A stretch of DNA of 64,000 nucleotides, from contig CAKTEM010000010.1 of the NCBI GenBank assembly GCA_934548045.1, positions 46,711 to 110,710 of the forward strand, given 5' to 3'. Position numbers and translations under genes: made by a program. Under the pieces are notes generated by a model. It saw only the letters and a program-made list of their open reading frames with translations, did not search any database and had not been told where the DNA came from. Source of the stretch: an uncultured Faecalibacterium sp. (GTDB lineage Bacteria; Bacillota; Clostridia; Oscillospirales; Ruminococcaceae). Below, piece by piece: positions 16,929-25,472 of this stretch. How positions within the stretch are numbered: position 1 is the first letter of the stretch; each line of letters begins with the position of its first letter.

Positions 16929-17948
16929 ATGGAAAAAGAAATCATTGAAATGCAGGAGCGTGAGCTGAAGCGCACCGGTCAGTATTACCGGCATGTCTGC
17001 TTTATGACCATCCCTCTGCTCTGCATGTCCTGCTATCTGTACGGACTGCGGCCGCTGCTGCTCTGTGTGGTGGCTCTGCTGACCAGCAACCTCTGCGACC
17101 GTGTCGTCAGCCTGTTCCGCCGCAGGGTGTATCAGGCGTCTGACTTCTCCAACGAGAGCTTTGCCCTCGTCATCGCGCTGCTGCTCCCGGCCACCGTGGA
17201 CTGGTATGTCCTCATCGCGGCGGTCGTGGTGGGCATCGTCATCGGCAAAGAGGCCTTTGGCGGCTACGGCAGCTATCCCTTCAACCCTGCCGCCGTGGGC
17301 TATACCGTTGCGGCAGTCTCCTGGCCGGGGCAGGTCTTCCGGTATCCGCAGCCCTACACGAACATTCCGCTCTGGGATGCCTCCGGGGTGCCGGTATCCA
17401 GCAGCATCTCCGATACTCTGCGCAGCGGCGGTATGCTGAACATCAGCGCGATGAGCCTTGGTCTGGGCGAATATGCCGCCCCGATGGGAACAGGTGCCGC
17501 CCTCATCATTCTGGCCTGCGGCTTCTTCCTCTGGCGGCAGAAAGATATCCGGCTGAGTACGCCCATTGCGTTCATCCTGACGAGCGCGCTCATCGCGTTC
17601 GTCTTCCCCCGTCAGGCCGGTCTGATGGACAGCTCGGTGATCTTGTCCTTCTCAGCGCGCCTGAGCGGTGTCCGGGATGAGCTGCTGACCGGCGCAATGC
17701 TGTTCAGCGCGGTCTTCCTCTTCAACGAGCCGTATACCTGCGCCCATCACCGCACCGGACGCATCCTGTACGGTATCCTGCTGGGCATCGCAACGATGGG
17801 CTTCCGCTATTTCGGCGTCTATGACACGGGCGTCTGCTTCGCCCTGCTGACCCTGAACAGCATCTCCGGCTGGCTCGACCGCACCGAACAGCAGCTGGAT
17901 CAGCTGTTCCATCGGACGCCTGCCGAGGGAAAGGAGGCTGCGGAATGA
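16929..17948 (+). CDS. RnfD/NqrB-like membrane protein without FMN site
   Basis: 339 residues with about nine hydrophobic segments. GKEAFGGYGSYPFNPAAVGY matches the conserved GGxGxNxFNPA region of RnfD/NqrB. In working RnfD a Thr in a (S/D)GAT motif carries covalent FMN; the matching stretch here reads VPVSSSISDTLRSGG, with no Thr at that position. The electron-carrying role is therefore doubtful. AAGGAGAACGGCC precedes the ATG. Its stop overlaps the next start (ATGA). The family call is clear, the function is not. It is not accompanied by RnfC, RnfG or RnfB. Confidence 0.8.
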   Translation: MEKEIIEMQERELKRTGQYYRHVCFMTIPLLCMSCYLYGLRPLLLCVVALLTSNLCDRVVSLFRRRVYQASDFSNESFALVIALLLPATVDWYVLIAAVVVGIVIGKEAFGGYGSYPFNPAAVGYTVAAVSWPGQVFRYPQPYTNIPLWDASGVPVSSSISDTLRSGGMLNISAMSLGLGEYAAPMGTGAALIILACGFFLWRQKDIRLSTPIAFILTSALIAFVFPRQAGLMDSSVILSFSARLSGVRDELLTGAMLFSAVFLFNEPYTCAHHRTGRILYGILLGIATMGFRYFGVYDTGVCFALLTLNSISGWLDRTEQQLDQLFHRTPAEGKEAAE

Positions 17949-18670
17949 AACGCAAAGTTGCAGAACAGATCGTCCGGAATCCGGACAAGTACGCGCACCA
18001 TGACCGCGTGTTCCTGAACAACCCCGTTGTTATGCAGGGTATGGGTCTGGCACCGCTGGTGGTTTTAGCGACCAGCGGCAGAAACGCCGTGATGCTGGCG
18101 GTGGCCGTCTTGCTGCTGCTGACGCCTTCCCGTCTGCTGGCCTGCCTGCTGAGCCGTCTGGTGCCGCTGAAGGACGAGCAGCCCTCGGCAGAGGAACTGG
18201 AAAAGAAGCTGTTGCCGCGCGGCCTGATTTACTGCGGCAGTACGGCCGTCGTCTATTTTGTGATGTATCCGGTGTTGAACACCCTGTTCGGCGTTGACCT
18301 GCTCAGCCTGGGCGTCTATCTGCCCCTGCTGACCGTGGAACCCCTGCTCATCTACCGCTTTGGCCGTGTGCAGGAGCGTCCGCGCAAGGCCGTCTCGAAG
18401 GGCCTCCGGGTCACATTCGGCTACGCGCTGATCCTGCTGCTGGTCGGCTGCATCCGGGAATGGCTGGCGACCGGTGCCGTTTTCGGTATCGCTATCGGCA
18501 GACACGCCGTTCTGCCCATGGCATCCATGCCGGCCGGCGGATTTATCGTGCTGGGCGTGCTGTGCGCCGTCTGGCGCGGCATCGCAAGCTGGCGTAAGAA
18601 AGACCTGCGGACAGAGGCAGGCAACGTTGTCGCATTGCAGAAGCAGAAGGAGGTGAACCACGAGCAATGA
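17945..18670 (+). CDS. RnfE/NqrD-like membrane protein without iron-sulfur cysteines
   Basis: 241 residues with about six hydrophobic segments. FLNNPVVMQGMGLAPLVVLA aligns with NNPVLVQxLGLCPxLAVT of RnfE, Cys replaced by Ala; GVYLPLLTVEPLLIYRFGRV aligns with the second half-repeat IPLIVTNCxIxGR, Asn-Cys replaced by Glu-Pro. IREWLATGAVFGI then matches the RnfE C-terminal region. In Nqr and Rnf these cysteines, together with those of RnfA/NqrE, hold a membrane-embedded [2Fe-2S] cluster. The C-terminal 35 residues are a charged extension. Coupled by ATGA overlaps to both neighbours. Confidence 0.75.
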   Translation: MKRKVAEQIVRNPDKYAHHDRVFLNNPVVMQGMGLAPLVVLATSGRNAVMLAVAVLLLLTPSRLLACLLSRLVPLKDEQPSAEELEKKLLPRGLIYCGSTAVVYFVMYPVLNTLFGVDLLSLGVYLPLLTVEPLLIYRFGRVQERPRKAVSKGLRVTFGYALILLLVGCIREWLATGAVFGIAIGRHAVLPMASMPAGGFIVLGVLCAVWRGIASWRKKDLRTEAGNVVALQKQKEVNHEQ

Positions 18671-19278
18671 GGGAAGTCCTGAATACCGTTGGCATCTTCT
18701 TTGGTTATGCGGTGCTGGCGATCTTTGCACAGAACGCCATCTTTACCCGTGGTCTGGGCGTCTCCCGTCTGGTGCAGCTGGTCGGCGATGACCGCACGAG
18801 CAGCTGGTGGTTCGCCCTGATGCTCTGTGTGACTCAGATTTTGGTCGCGCCGCTGGCGTTCTTCGCAGGCCGCCTGATCCTTGCACCGATGGAAAACCGC
18901 GCACCGTTCCGGCCGCTGGTCTATCTGGCCTGCATCGCTATCGTCTGCGTCTTCGAGTATCTGGTTCTGCGGCTGGTGAAAGGCCCACGCAGCGGCCAGC
19001 TCATCCGCATCCTGCCGCTGGCGGCACTGAACAGCTGCGTGCTGGGTACCGTTCTGGTGGAGCGCACCCAGAGCTTCACGCTGGAGCAGTCGCTGGGCTT
19101 CGGCCTCGGCAGCGGCCTTGGCTATCTGCTGGCCGTCATGCTGGTGACGGAGGCAAAGAACCGTCTCCGCAGCCCGGCCATCCCGAAAGCGTTCCGCGGC
19201 CTGCCCATCACGCTGGTATATATCGGCGTGCTGGCACTGGCGATCTACGGCTTTACCGGACATTCTGTGATCCTGTAA
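18667..19278 (+). CDS. RnfA/NqrE-like membrane protein with altered cysteines
   Basis: 203 residues, six hydrophobic segments, as in RnfA. FAQNAIFTRGLGVSRLVQLV aligns with the first half-repeat (N-x-x-L-x-x-x-L-G-I-C-P), with Ser for Cys; ILPLAALNSCVLGTVL aligns with PLITTNCAVLG, the only Cys being one position off. The C-terminus AFRGLPITLVYIGVLALAIYGFTG is a typical RnfA ending. Start ATG overlaps the stop of the RnfE-like gene. Family assignment good, redox role doubtful. Confidence 0.78.
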   Translation: MREVLNTVGIFFGYAVLAIFAQNAIFTRGLGVSRLVQLVGDDRTSSWWFALMLCVTQILVAPLAFFAGRLILAPMENRAPFRPLVYLACIAIVCVFEYLVLRLVKGPRSGQLIRILPLAALNSCVLGTVLVERTQSFTLEQSLGFGLGSGLGYLLAVMLVTEAKNRLRSPAIPKAFRGLPITLVYIGVLALAIYGFTGHSVIL

Positions 19279-19300
19279 GAAACACAGGGAGGGGAACATT

Positions 19301-20416
19301 ATGGCACATTATCAAAAACGCCCCAAGGTCAAACGTTACCGGCGGAGCTTTTACAGCCGCAAAACGCAGGTGAAGCGCGTCATCGGCATCGTTGTGCTGG
19401 TGGTGGTCGTGCTGGGCGTGGCGTGGCTCGCCGCGCCGCATGTCATCGACTGGGCGACCCATACCTGGTACACGGTCGTCCGGAACCGTGACCTGTCGGC
19501 TTCGTCGTCGTCCAGCGCGGCATCCAGTACAGCAGCGTCGGAGGCGGCTTCTTCGGCAGCGTCCAGTGAACCGGCGGCCTCCTCGGTGGCAGAGCCGGAA
19601 CCTGAAACGCCGGGTACCGCTATTGTTGCCGGAAGCTGGGTGGAAGCAGATGTGACCGCTCTGACGAGCGATGAAGCTATCCGCACTGTGGCCGGCCAGC
19701 TGGCGGTACAGGGCGCGAAGTATGCGGTCGTCACCATGAAGGACAGCGCAGGCACGGTCTACTACGCATCTCAGACGGCGGCAGGTGCGGCCAATGCGGC
19801 GGCAAGCACCGTCGACCCGGCTCGCATCGCGGCCATCTTCAAGGAAGAGGGTCTTATCCCGGTGGCAGAGCTGGCGGCCTTCCGTGACCCGGCCGGTGCG
19901 CGTGCCGTCCACACGATGGCCATCGGCTACACCAATCAGGCCTATCTCTGGCTGGACAACAAGGCTTCGGCCGGCGGCAATCCGTGGCTAAACCCCTACT
20001 CGCAGGAGGCTGTCCAGTACATCGGCGACCTCATCGACGAGCTGCACGCCGCAGGTTTCGACCATGTAGTGCTGGAAAATGTCCAGTTCCCGTCTGCAAA
20101 GAACAGCAAACAGGACTTCGGCCAGACCAACGGCGTCGACCGCGTCGGTCAGCTGACGGCAGATATCGCGGCATGGCAGACCCGGTTCGGTGACAGTGTG
20201 ACCCTCTGGTATGCATACTCGCTGAGTCAGGTGACGGATACCTCCACGACGCTGGGCGCACCGGCGGCGCAGCTGGGTATGAAGAACCTGCTGGTACAGG
20301 TGCCGTCCAAATCCACGATGGATGAAGCGGCGCGCGCAGAACTGCTCCAGACCCTGACAGATGCAGGCATCGAGCATACCGTCATCCGGGATACTGCGGC
20401 GAATTATTACGAATAA
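19301..20416 (+). CDS. Membrane-anchored DUF4015-type putative glycoside hydrolase
   Basis: 371 residues. A very basic N-terminus (KRPKVKRYRRSFYSRKTQVK) leads into one membrane helix (about 28-48), then a Ser/Ala/Glu-rich linker (about 66-110) and an extracytoplasmic domain of about 260 residues. NPWLNPYSQEAVQYIGDLID followed by HAAGFDHVVLENVQFP matches the DUF4015 TIM-barrel family, which is called a putative glycoside hydrolase without proven activity. It follows the RnfA-like gene by 22 bp with GAGGGGAAC as ribosome site and is probably in the same operon. Confidence 0.7.
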   Translation: MAHYQKRPKVKRYRRSFYSRKTQVKRVIGIVVLVVVVLGVAWLAAPHVIDWATHTWYTVVRNRDLSASSSSSAASSTAASEAASSAASSEPAASSVAEPEPETPGTAIVAGSWVEADVTALTSDEAIRTVAGQLAVQGAKYAVVTMKDSAGTVYYASQTAAGAANAAASTVDPARIAAIFKEEGLIPVAELAAFRDPAGARAVHTMAIGYTNQAYLWLDNKASAGGNPWLNPYSQEAVQYIGDLIDELHAAGFDHVVLENVQFPSAKNSKQDFGQTNGVDRVGQLTADIAAWQTRFGDSVTLWYAYSLSQVTDTSTTLGAPAAQLGMKNLLVQVPSKSTMDEAARAELLQTLTDAGIEHTVIRDTAANYYE

Positions 20417-20450
20417 GGCTTTGGTTTAAATTGAAAGCGAGGAATCATCT

Positions 20451-21743
20451 ATGAAACACGCATCCTGCTTTTCTCCTGCTCACATCCTTCTCCCGGCGGA
20501 AACCGTTCCGCTGGAACAGTGGGGATGCGTGGCCTGCGACCAGTTTACCAGTGACCGGGAATACTGGGAAAAGGCAGAAAAAGCTGCGGCCGGAAGCCCC
20601 AGCACCCTGAATCTCATCCTGCCGGAGGTCTACCTTGAGGACAGCGATGTGAACAGCCGCATTGAGAAGATCCACGAGACGATGGACGAGTACGCCCGTG
20701 ATGTGCTGAGCCGTGCTGTCGACGGTTTCATTTACGTCGAGCGCACCGAGCAGAGCGGCCGCATCCGTCAGGGCCTTGTGGGAAAGATCGACCTTGAGGC
20801 ATATAGTTATGCAAAGGGCAGCCGCCCGGTCATCCGCCCCAGCGAGAGAACGGTGGAATCCCGTATCCCTCCCCGGATGGCAGTCCGTCGCGGCGCATCG
20901 CTGGAAGCTCCCCACGTCATGATGCTGGCCGATGACCCGGACTGCACCCTCATCGAGCCGATCGGCGCGAAAAAGGCGGAGCTGCGCAAAGTCTATGAGG
21001 GCGAGCTGATGCTGGGCGGCGGTCATATCGCAGGCTGGGCTGTTGAAGACCCGACAATGCTGGAACAGATCGACAACGCGCTGAATACGCTGGGCAGTCA
21101 GGAAGCCTTCGACGCGAAATATCCGGAGGCAAAGGGCGCACAGCCCTTGACGCTGGCCGTCGGCGATGGCAATCACTCGCTGGCCTCCGCGAAAGCTTAC
21201 TGGGAAGAGCTGAAAAAGACTCTGACCCCGGAAGAGCAGAAGACCCACCCGGCACGCTGGTGCCTTGCAGAGGTATGCAACGTCCATTCTCCGGCCATTG
21301 AAATTGAACCCATCCACCGCGTCCTCTTCAATGTGGACTGCGGCGCGGTGCTGTTGGCCCTCATCACTTGGAGCGACGCGAACATGGCCGGTATCTGCTT
21401 CGGCGATTCCAAACAGCAGTCCTTCACGCTGGCCGGCCCTCACGTCTCGAATGTCCTCAGCTTTGAAGACCCTGTTGCACCCCTGACCGTCGGCACCATC
21501 GACGAATTTATCGAATATTTCCTCGAGCGTCACAAGGAAGCCCGGGTAGATTATGTCCACGACGAGCCGGCTGTCCGCGCCCTGACGAAACAGGGCGGTG
21601 TGGCGTTCCTGCTGCCGCCGTTCGAGAAGCGCGACCTGTTCAAGGGCGTCGTGCTGGGCGGCGTGCTTCCGCGTAAAACCTTCAGTATGGGCCACGCGGA
21701 GGAAAAACGGTACTATGTAGAGTGCCGTAAAATCAAAGAATAA
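20451..21743 (+). CDS. DUF1015 family protein
   Basis: 430 residues, cytoplasmic. LPAETVPLEQWGCVACDQFT at the start, YVERTEQSGRIRQGLVGKID, and LAVGDGNHSLASAKAYWEEL are the hallmarks of DUF1015, a widespread family of uncertain biochemical role. Full length. 34 bp after the DUF4015 gene and 11 bp before the helicase gene. Confidence 0.85.
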   Translation: MKHASCFSPAHILLPAETVPLEQWGCVACDQFTSDREYWEKAEKAAAGSPSTLNLILPEVYLEDSDVNSRIEKIHETMDEYARDVLSRAVDGFIYVERTEQSGRIRQGLVGKIDLEAYSYAKGSRPVIRPSERTVESRIPPRMAVRRGASLEAPHVMMLADDPDCTLIEPIGAKKAELRKVYEGELMLGGGHIAGWAVEDPTMLEQIDNALNTLGSQEAFDAKYPEAKGAQPLTLAVGDGNHSLASAKAYWEELKKTLTPEEQKTHPARWCLAEVCNVHSPAIEIEPIHRVLFNVDCGAVLLALITWSDANMAGICFGDSKQQSFTLAGPHVSNVLSFEDPVAPLTVGTIDEFIEYFLERHKEARVDYVHDEPAVRALTKQGGVAFLLPPFEKRDLFKGVVLGGVLPRKTFSMGHAEEKRYYVECRKIKE

Positions 21744-21754
21744 CTAGGAGAACC

Positions 21755-23725
21755 ATGACTTTTAACGAATTGAATCTTTCTGCCCCCGTATTGCGTGCTG
21801 TTGCGGAGGCAGGCTACGAAACGCCCTCGCCCATTCAGGCATCGGCCATTCCGCCGGTGCTGGAAGGACGGGATCTAATGGGCTGCGCCCAGACCGGCAC
21901 CGGCAAGACGGCAGCATTCGCTCTGCCGATGCTCGACCGGCTGGCGGCAGCTCCTGCCCGGAAAAAGGGGGCCGTCCGCGCCCTCATCCTGACCCCGACC
22001 CGGGAACTTGCGCTCCAGATCGGCGAAAGCTTTGCAGCATACAGCAAATACCTAAAACTGCGCAGCACCGTCATCTTTGGCGGTGTGGGTCAGGGGCCGC
22101 AGGTCGAAGCCATCAAGAAGGGCGTGGAAATTCTGATCGCCTGCCCGGGCCGACTGAACGATTTGGTCGGTCAGGGTCTGGTCGATCTGTCGAACATTGA
22201 AATTTTTGTTCTGGACGAGGCCGACCGGATGCTCGACATGGGCTTTGTCCACGACGTCAAGAAAGTAATTGCCAAACTGCCGGCAAAACGGCAGAACCTG
22301 ATGTTCAGCGCGACCATGCCGAAAGAAATCGAGCAGCTGGCGGCTGGCATCCTGCACGACCCGGCGTTCGTCAAGGTCGACCCGGTGTCCAGCACGGTCG
22401 AGCGCATCGACCAGAGCCTGTATTTTGTCGAGAAGGGCAACAAGAAGTTCCTGTTGCCGTGGCTCATCAAGAACCTGAATCCGCCGGTGCAGAACGCACT
22501 GGTCTTCAGCCGCACCAAGCACGGCGCAGATAAAATTGCCCGTGACCTGACAAAGCAGGGCATCCCGGCGGCGGCCATCCACGGCAACAAGAGCCAGACT
22601 GCGCGCGTCGCCGCCCTCGAGGGCTTCAAGGCCGGCCAGACCAAGGTTCTGGTCGCGACCGATATCGCCGCCCGTGGCATTGATATCAGCGAACTGTCGC
22701 ATGTTTTTAACTACGACCTGCCCGAAGTGCCGGAGACTTATGTCCACCGCATCGGACGCACCGCCCGTGCTGGTGCTGACGGTACGGCGGTGAGCTTCTG
22801 CGCGCCCGAAGAGCAGGAATATCTGGCAGGCATCGAAAAGCTGAACCGCCGGAAGATCCCGGTGGTGTCCGGCCATCCGTGGGATGGTGTGCCTGCGCCG
22901 GTAAAGGCAGCTCCGCCGGTGCGCGGACGCAAGCCGAAAGCAGAAGCCGAAGAAGCGGCAAAACCGGCACCCAAAACTGAAAAGAAAGCGGAAAAGGCAT
23001 CCGCTGCGGCTCCGGCAAAAAAGGCCGAGAAACCCGTAAAACAGCCTAAATCCGTAACAAAAGAGGAACAACCGATGGATGATAACCAGAAGCGTACTCC
23101 CGGCGGACGCAACGAAAACCGCCGTTCCAATAACCGCCCCCGTCGTGAGGGCAGCAACGCAAACCCGGTCCCGAACCGTGGCAGCAACACTCAGCCCAAG
23201 TTCGACCCCCACTTTGTGAGCGCGCCGGAGGCAACGCCGCTCCGCCCGGCCAAGAAGGCCCCGGCACAGCAGCAGGCGGCTCCCCAGATCAAAACGGCAC
23301 GGAACGCACAGCCTGCCCAGAATCCGCAGAATGCTCAGAATGGCCGCAATGACCGGAACAACAATCGCTCGGTGCAGCCGAAAAATGACCGCCCGGCGCG
23401 GAATAACCGCAGCAACCGTGCAGGCATGGCAGAGCCGAAGCCAGTTCAGAACACCCAGAACAGCGCATCGGCCGCAAACATGAACAACAACCGCAGCCGT
23501 AATAATAATGCAAACCCGGCACCGCTGGGCGCAGGACGTGCGCCGCGCAAGCCGGAGCAGACCAACACGCGCAGCCGCGGCCGGAACACTTCCAAGGACG
23601 AAGACCCGGGTCTTGTCCTCATTAGCCGCCGTCCGCCGCAGCAGAAGTTCAGCAACTTTGAGGAGTATATGACCGCCCACGGCGGCGCGACTGCTCCCAT
23701 CGAAGACCACAGCGAGGAGATCTGA
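21755..23725 (+). CDS. DEAD-box RNA helicase with long disordered tail
   Basis: 656 residues. Helicase core 1-about 380: Q motif, motif I AQTGTGKT, Ia PTRELALQI, II VLDEADRM, III SAT, and C-terminal VATDIAARGIDI and HRIGRTARAG, in RhlE-like order. Residues about 385-640 are an unusual low-complexity tail: first Lys/Ala/Pro-rich, then Asn/Arg/Gln/Pro-rich with many RN, NN and NR pairs, ending in a short conserved-looking block (KFSNFEEYMTAHGG). Such tails bind RNA and favour condensate formation in other helicases (inference here). Stop and next start overlap (TGATG). Confidence 0.92.
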   Translation: MTFNELNLSAPVLRAVAEAGYETPSPIQASAIPPVLEGRDLMGCAQTGTGKTAAFALPMLDRLAAAPARKKGAVRALILTPTRELALQIGESFAAYSKYLKLRSTVIFGGVGQGPQVEAIKKGVEILIACPGRLNDLVGQGLVDLSNIEIFVLDEADRMLDMGFVHDVKKVIAKLPAKRQNLMFSATMPKEIEQLAAGILHDPAFVKVDPVSSTVERIDQSLYFVEKGNKKFLLPWLIKNLNPPVQNALVFSRTKHGADKIARDLTKQGIPAAAIHGNKSQTARVAALEGFKAGQTKVLVATDIAARGIDISELSHVFNYDLPEVPETYVHRIGRTARAGADGTAVSFCAPEEQEYLAGIEKLNRRKIPVVSGHPWDGVPAPVKAAPPVRGRKPKAEAEEAAKPAPKTEKKAEKASAAAPAKKAEKPVKQPKSVTKEEQPMDDNQKRTPGGRNENRRSNNRPRREGSNANPVPNRGSNTQPKFDPHFVSAPEATPLRPAKKAPAQQQAAPQIKTARNAQPAQNPQNAQNGRNDRNNNRSVQPKNDRPARNNRSNRAGMAEPKPVQNTQNSASAANMNNNRSRNNNANPAPLGAGRAPRKPEQTNTRSRGRNTSKDEDPGLVLISRRPPQQKFSNFEEYMTAHGGATAPIEDHSEEI

Positions 23726-24582
23726 TGAAACAGCCGAATTTGCCGGGCAGCACTTCGCCGTGGCAGTGTCCGCTCTGTGGCAAGCCGCTCTCGGGCGAGA
23801 CCAGCCTGAAATGCGCGTCCGGGCATAGCTTTGACCGCGCCAAAGAGGGCTACTGGCATCTGCTGCCGGTGCAGAAAATGCGCACCAAGGCTCCCGGCGA
23901 CGGAAAAGAGATGGTCGCGGCACGCCGGGCCTTCCTGAACGCCGGATATTACGGCATCTTCGGGCAGGCTCTGGGCGAACTGTGCCTCGAGTACGGCCAG
24001 CCAGAACAGCCGAATCGGTCGCTGCATCTGCTGGACGCAGGCTGCGGCGAAGGCTGGTATGACCGCTGCATCGCAAAGCAGTTTGAAGAGGCAGGCCGTC
24101 CGCTGGAACTGGCCGGGTTTGACATCGCGAAAACGGCGGTCCGTTTGGCCGCGAAAGCTCTGCCTCAGGCGGAATATGCCGTGGCGTCGAGCTTTTCTCA
24201 GCCGGTGAAAACGGGTTGGGCGGACTTGCTGCTCAACTGCTTTTCGCCCTTTGCACGGGAGGAGTTCCTGCGCGTTCTGCGTCCGGGCGGACGAATGATC
24301 TACGTCGTGCCGGGTGCAGAACATCTCTATCAGATGAAAGCGGTCCTCTACGAAAAGCCGTACAAAAATCCGGTGCAGGAGATCGCATACGAGGGTTTCC
24401 GTGCCATCGGCGAACGGGAAGTCACCGGCGAGATCACGGTTCCGGCGGAACAGCTGGAAGCACTCTTCGCCATGACCCCCTACTACTGGAAGACGCCGCG
24501 CGATGGTGCCGCCCGTCTCGCCGCCCTGCCAGAATTGACGACGACGATCTCGTTCCGGTTTCTGGTATTTGAAAAAGAATAA
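23725..24582 (+). CDS. rlmA: 23S rRNA (guanine-N1) methyltransferase, RlmA family
   Basis: 285 residues. N-terminal zinc site WQCPLCGKPLSGETSLKCAS with GHSFDRAKEGYWHLLPVQ, then a Rossmann SAM-binding domain (LLDAGCGEGWYD) and ELAGFDIAKTAVRLAAKALP, matching RlmA, which methylates G745 or G748 of 23S rRNA. Which of the two cannot be decided. Overlaps the helicase stop by one base, fitting a ribosome-maturation pair. Confidence 0.9.
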   Translation: MKQPNLPGSTSPWQCPLCGKPLSGETSLKCASGHSFDRAKEGYWHLLPVQKMRTKAPGDGKEMVAARRAFLNAGYYGIFGQALGELCLEYGQPEQPNRSLHLLDAGCGEGWYDRCIAKQFEEAGRPLELAGFDIAKTAVRLAAKALPQAEYAVASSFSQPVKTGWADLLLNCFSPFAREEFLRVLRPGGRMIYVVPGAEHLYQMKAVLYEKPYKNPVQEIAYEGFRAIGEREVTGEITVPAEQLEALFAMTPYYWKTPRDGAARLAALPELTTTISFRFLVFEKE

Positions 24583-24586
24583 AAAC

Positions 24587-24627
24587 GCACAAAGGGCTGG
24601 AGCCATAACGGTTCCAGCCCTTTGTGC
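24587..24627. terminator. Strong terminator between convergent genes
   Basis: 15-bp perfect stem GCACAAAGGGCTGGA/TCCAGCCCTTTGTGC, 11-nt loop, ending the long forward run and facing the ECF gene. Confidence 0.85.
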
Positions 24628-24655
24628 TGTTGTGTGTCAGAAGAGACGTAGATTT

Positions 24656-25309
24656 TTACTTTTTCTCACCCTTGGGCAGCAGGTTCGCGCGCTCGAGAGC
24701 CGGACGCAGTGCCAGATACAGGATGACGACGCAGACGGTGGAAGCAACGCTGTTGACGAAGGTGACACCGCCGGTGATCTTGGTCAGAGCTTTTGCGATG
24801 GTGTACTCCTGACCGAAGATGTAGACATTGCGGAAATAGCCGAGGAACGGGTCGGTGATGACGTTCAGCAGCAGGCCGGACGCACCAGCGGCAGTGACCT
24901 TGAGCAGGTAGCCGGAGCTGTGGCGGTCGAGGTCACGGAGCTTGAAGACCTTGTGTGCGACGACACCGCAGGTGATGCCGATGATGAACTTCAGAACGAA
25001 GGTGGTGACGGCATAGCCCGGGTCACCAGCCAGAATGTCGGCCAGAGCCAGACCAATTGCACCGGCCAGACCGCCGGAAACGCCGTCCAGCAGCAGAGCA
25101 GTCAGGGCGGTGAAGGTATTGCCGAGGTGGAACGAAGAACCACCGTAGAACGGAACACGGAAGAACAGGTAAGCGATCAGGCTCAGGGCGGCCATAACGC
25201 CGGTCAGAGCTAGCTCATGTACGGTGAAGGTGCGCTTGTACAGCACACTTGCGAAGACGATGACGATGACAACGACTGCCAGCAGCAGCCACATTGCGGT
25301 TGTTGACAT
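24656..25309 (-). CDS. ECF transporter substrate-binding (S) component
   Basis: 217 residues with six hydrophobic segments. After the first helix comes ELALTGVMAALSLIAYLFFR, the N-terminal signature of S components, then FHLGNTFTALTALLLDGVSG. S components bind one vitamin or metal and share an energising module encoded elsewhere. The substrate is not evident. The neighbour across the promoter region is a MocR-type regulator, a class often tied to vitamin B6, but that is only context. GGAGGGAAAAATC precedes the ATG at 25309. A TATAAT box on the reverse strand lies at about 25382-25387. Confidence 0.85.
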   Translation of the reverse strand: MSTTAMWLLLAVVVIVIVFASVLYKRTFTVHELALTGVMAALSLIAYLFFRVPFYGGSSFHLGNTFTALTALLLDGVSGGLAGAIGLALADILAGDPGYAVTTFVLKFIIGITCGVVAHKVFKLRDLDRHSSGYLLKVTAAGASGLLLNVITDPFLGYFRNVYIFGQEYTIAKALTKITGGVTFVNSVASTVCVVILYLALRPALERANLLPKGEKK

Positions 25310-25472
25310 GATTTTTCCCTCCAATTTCACAAAAACCCACAAAACCGATTGACTTTTTCTGGTCCAGCAGGTATGCTCCTATTATACGCAAAACTGAACC
25401 CATGAAAATACCCAGAATAAAGTTTTTTTATGGGGCCAGTTCGGGAAAATGTCCAAAACTGGGAGGGGTTTC

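Noticed and set aside
22052..24076. 674-codon reverse open frame
   Set aside because: Antisense to the DEAD-box helicase and rlmA; product is low-complexity Arg/Cys/Ala with no domain.
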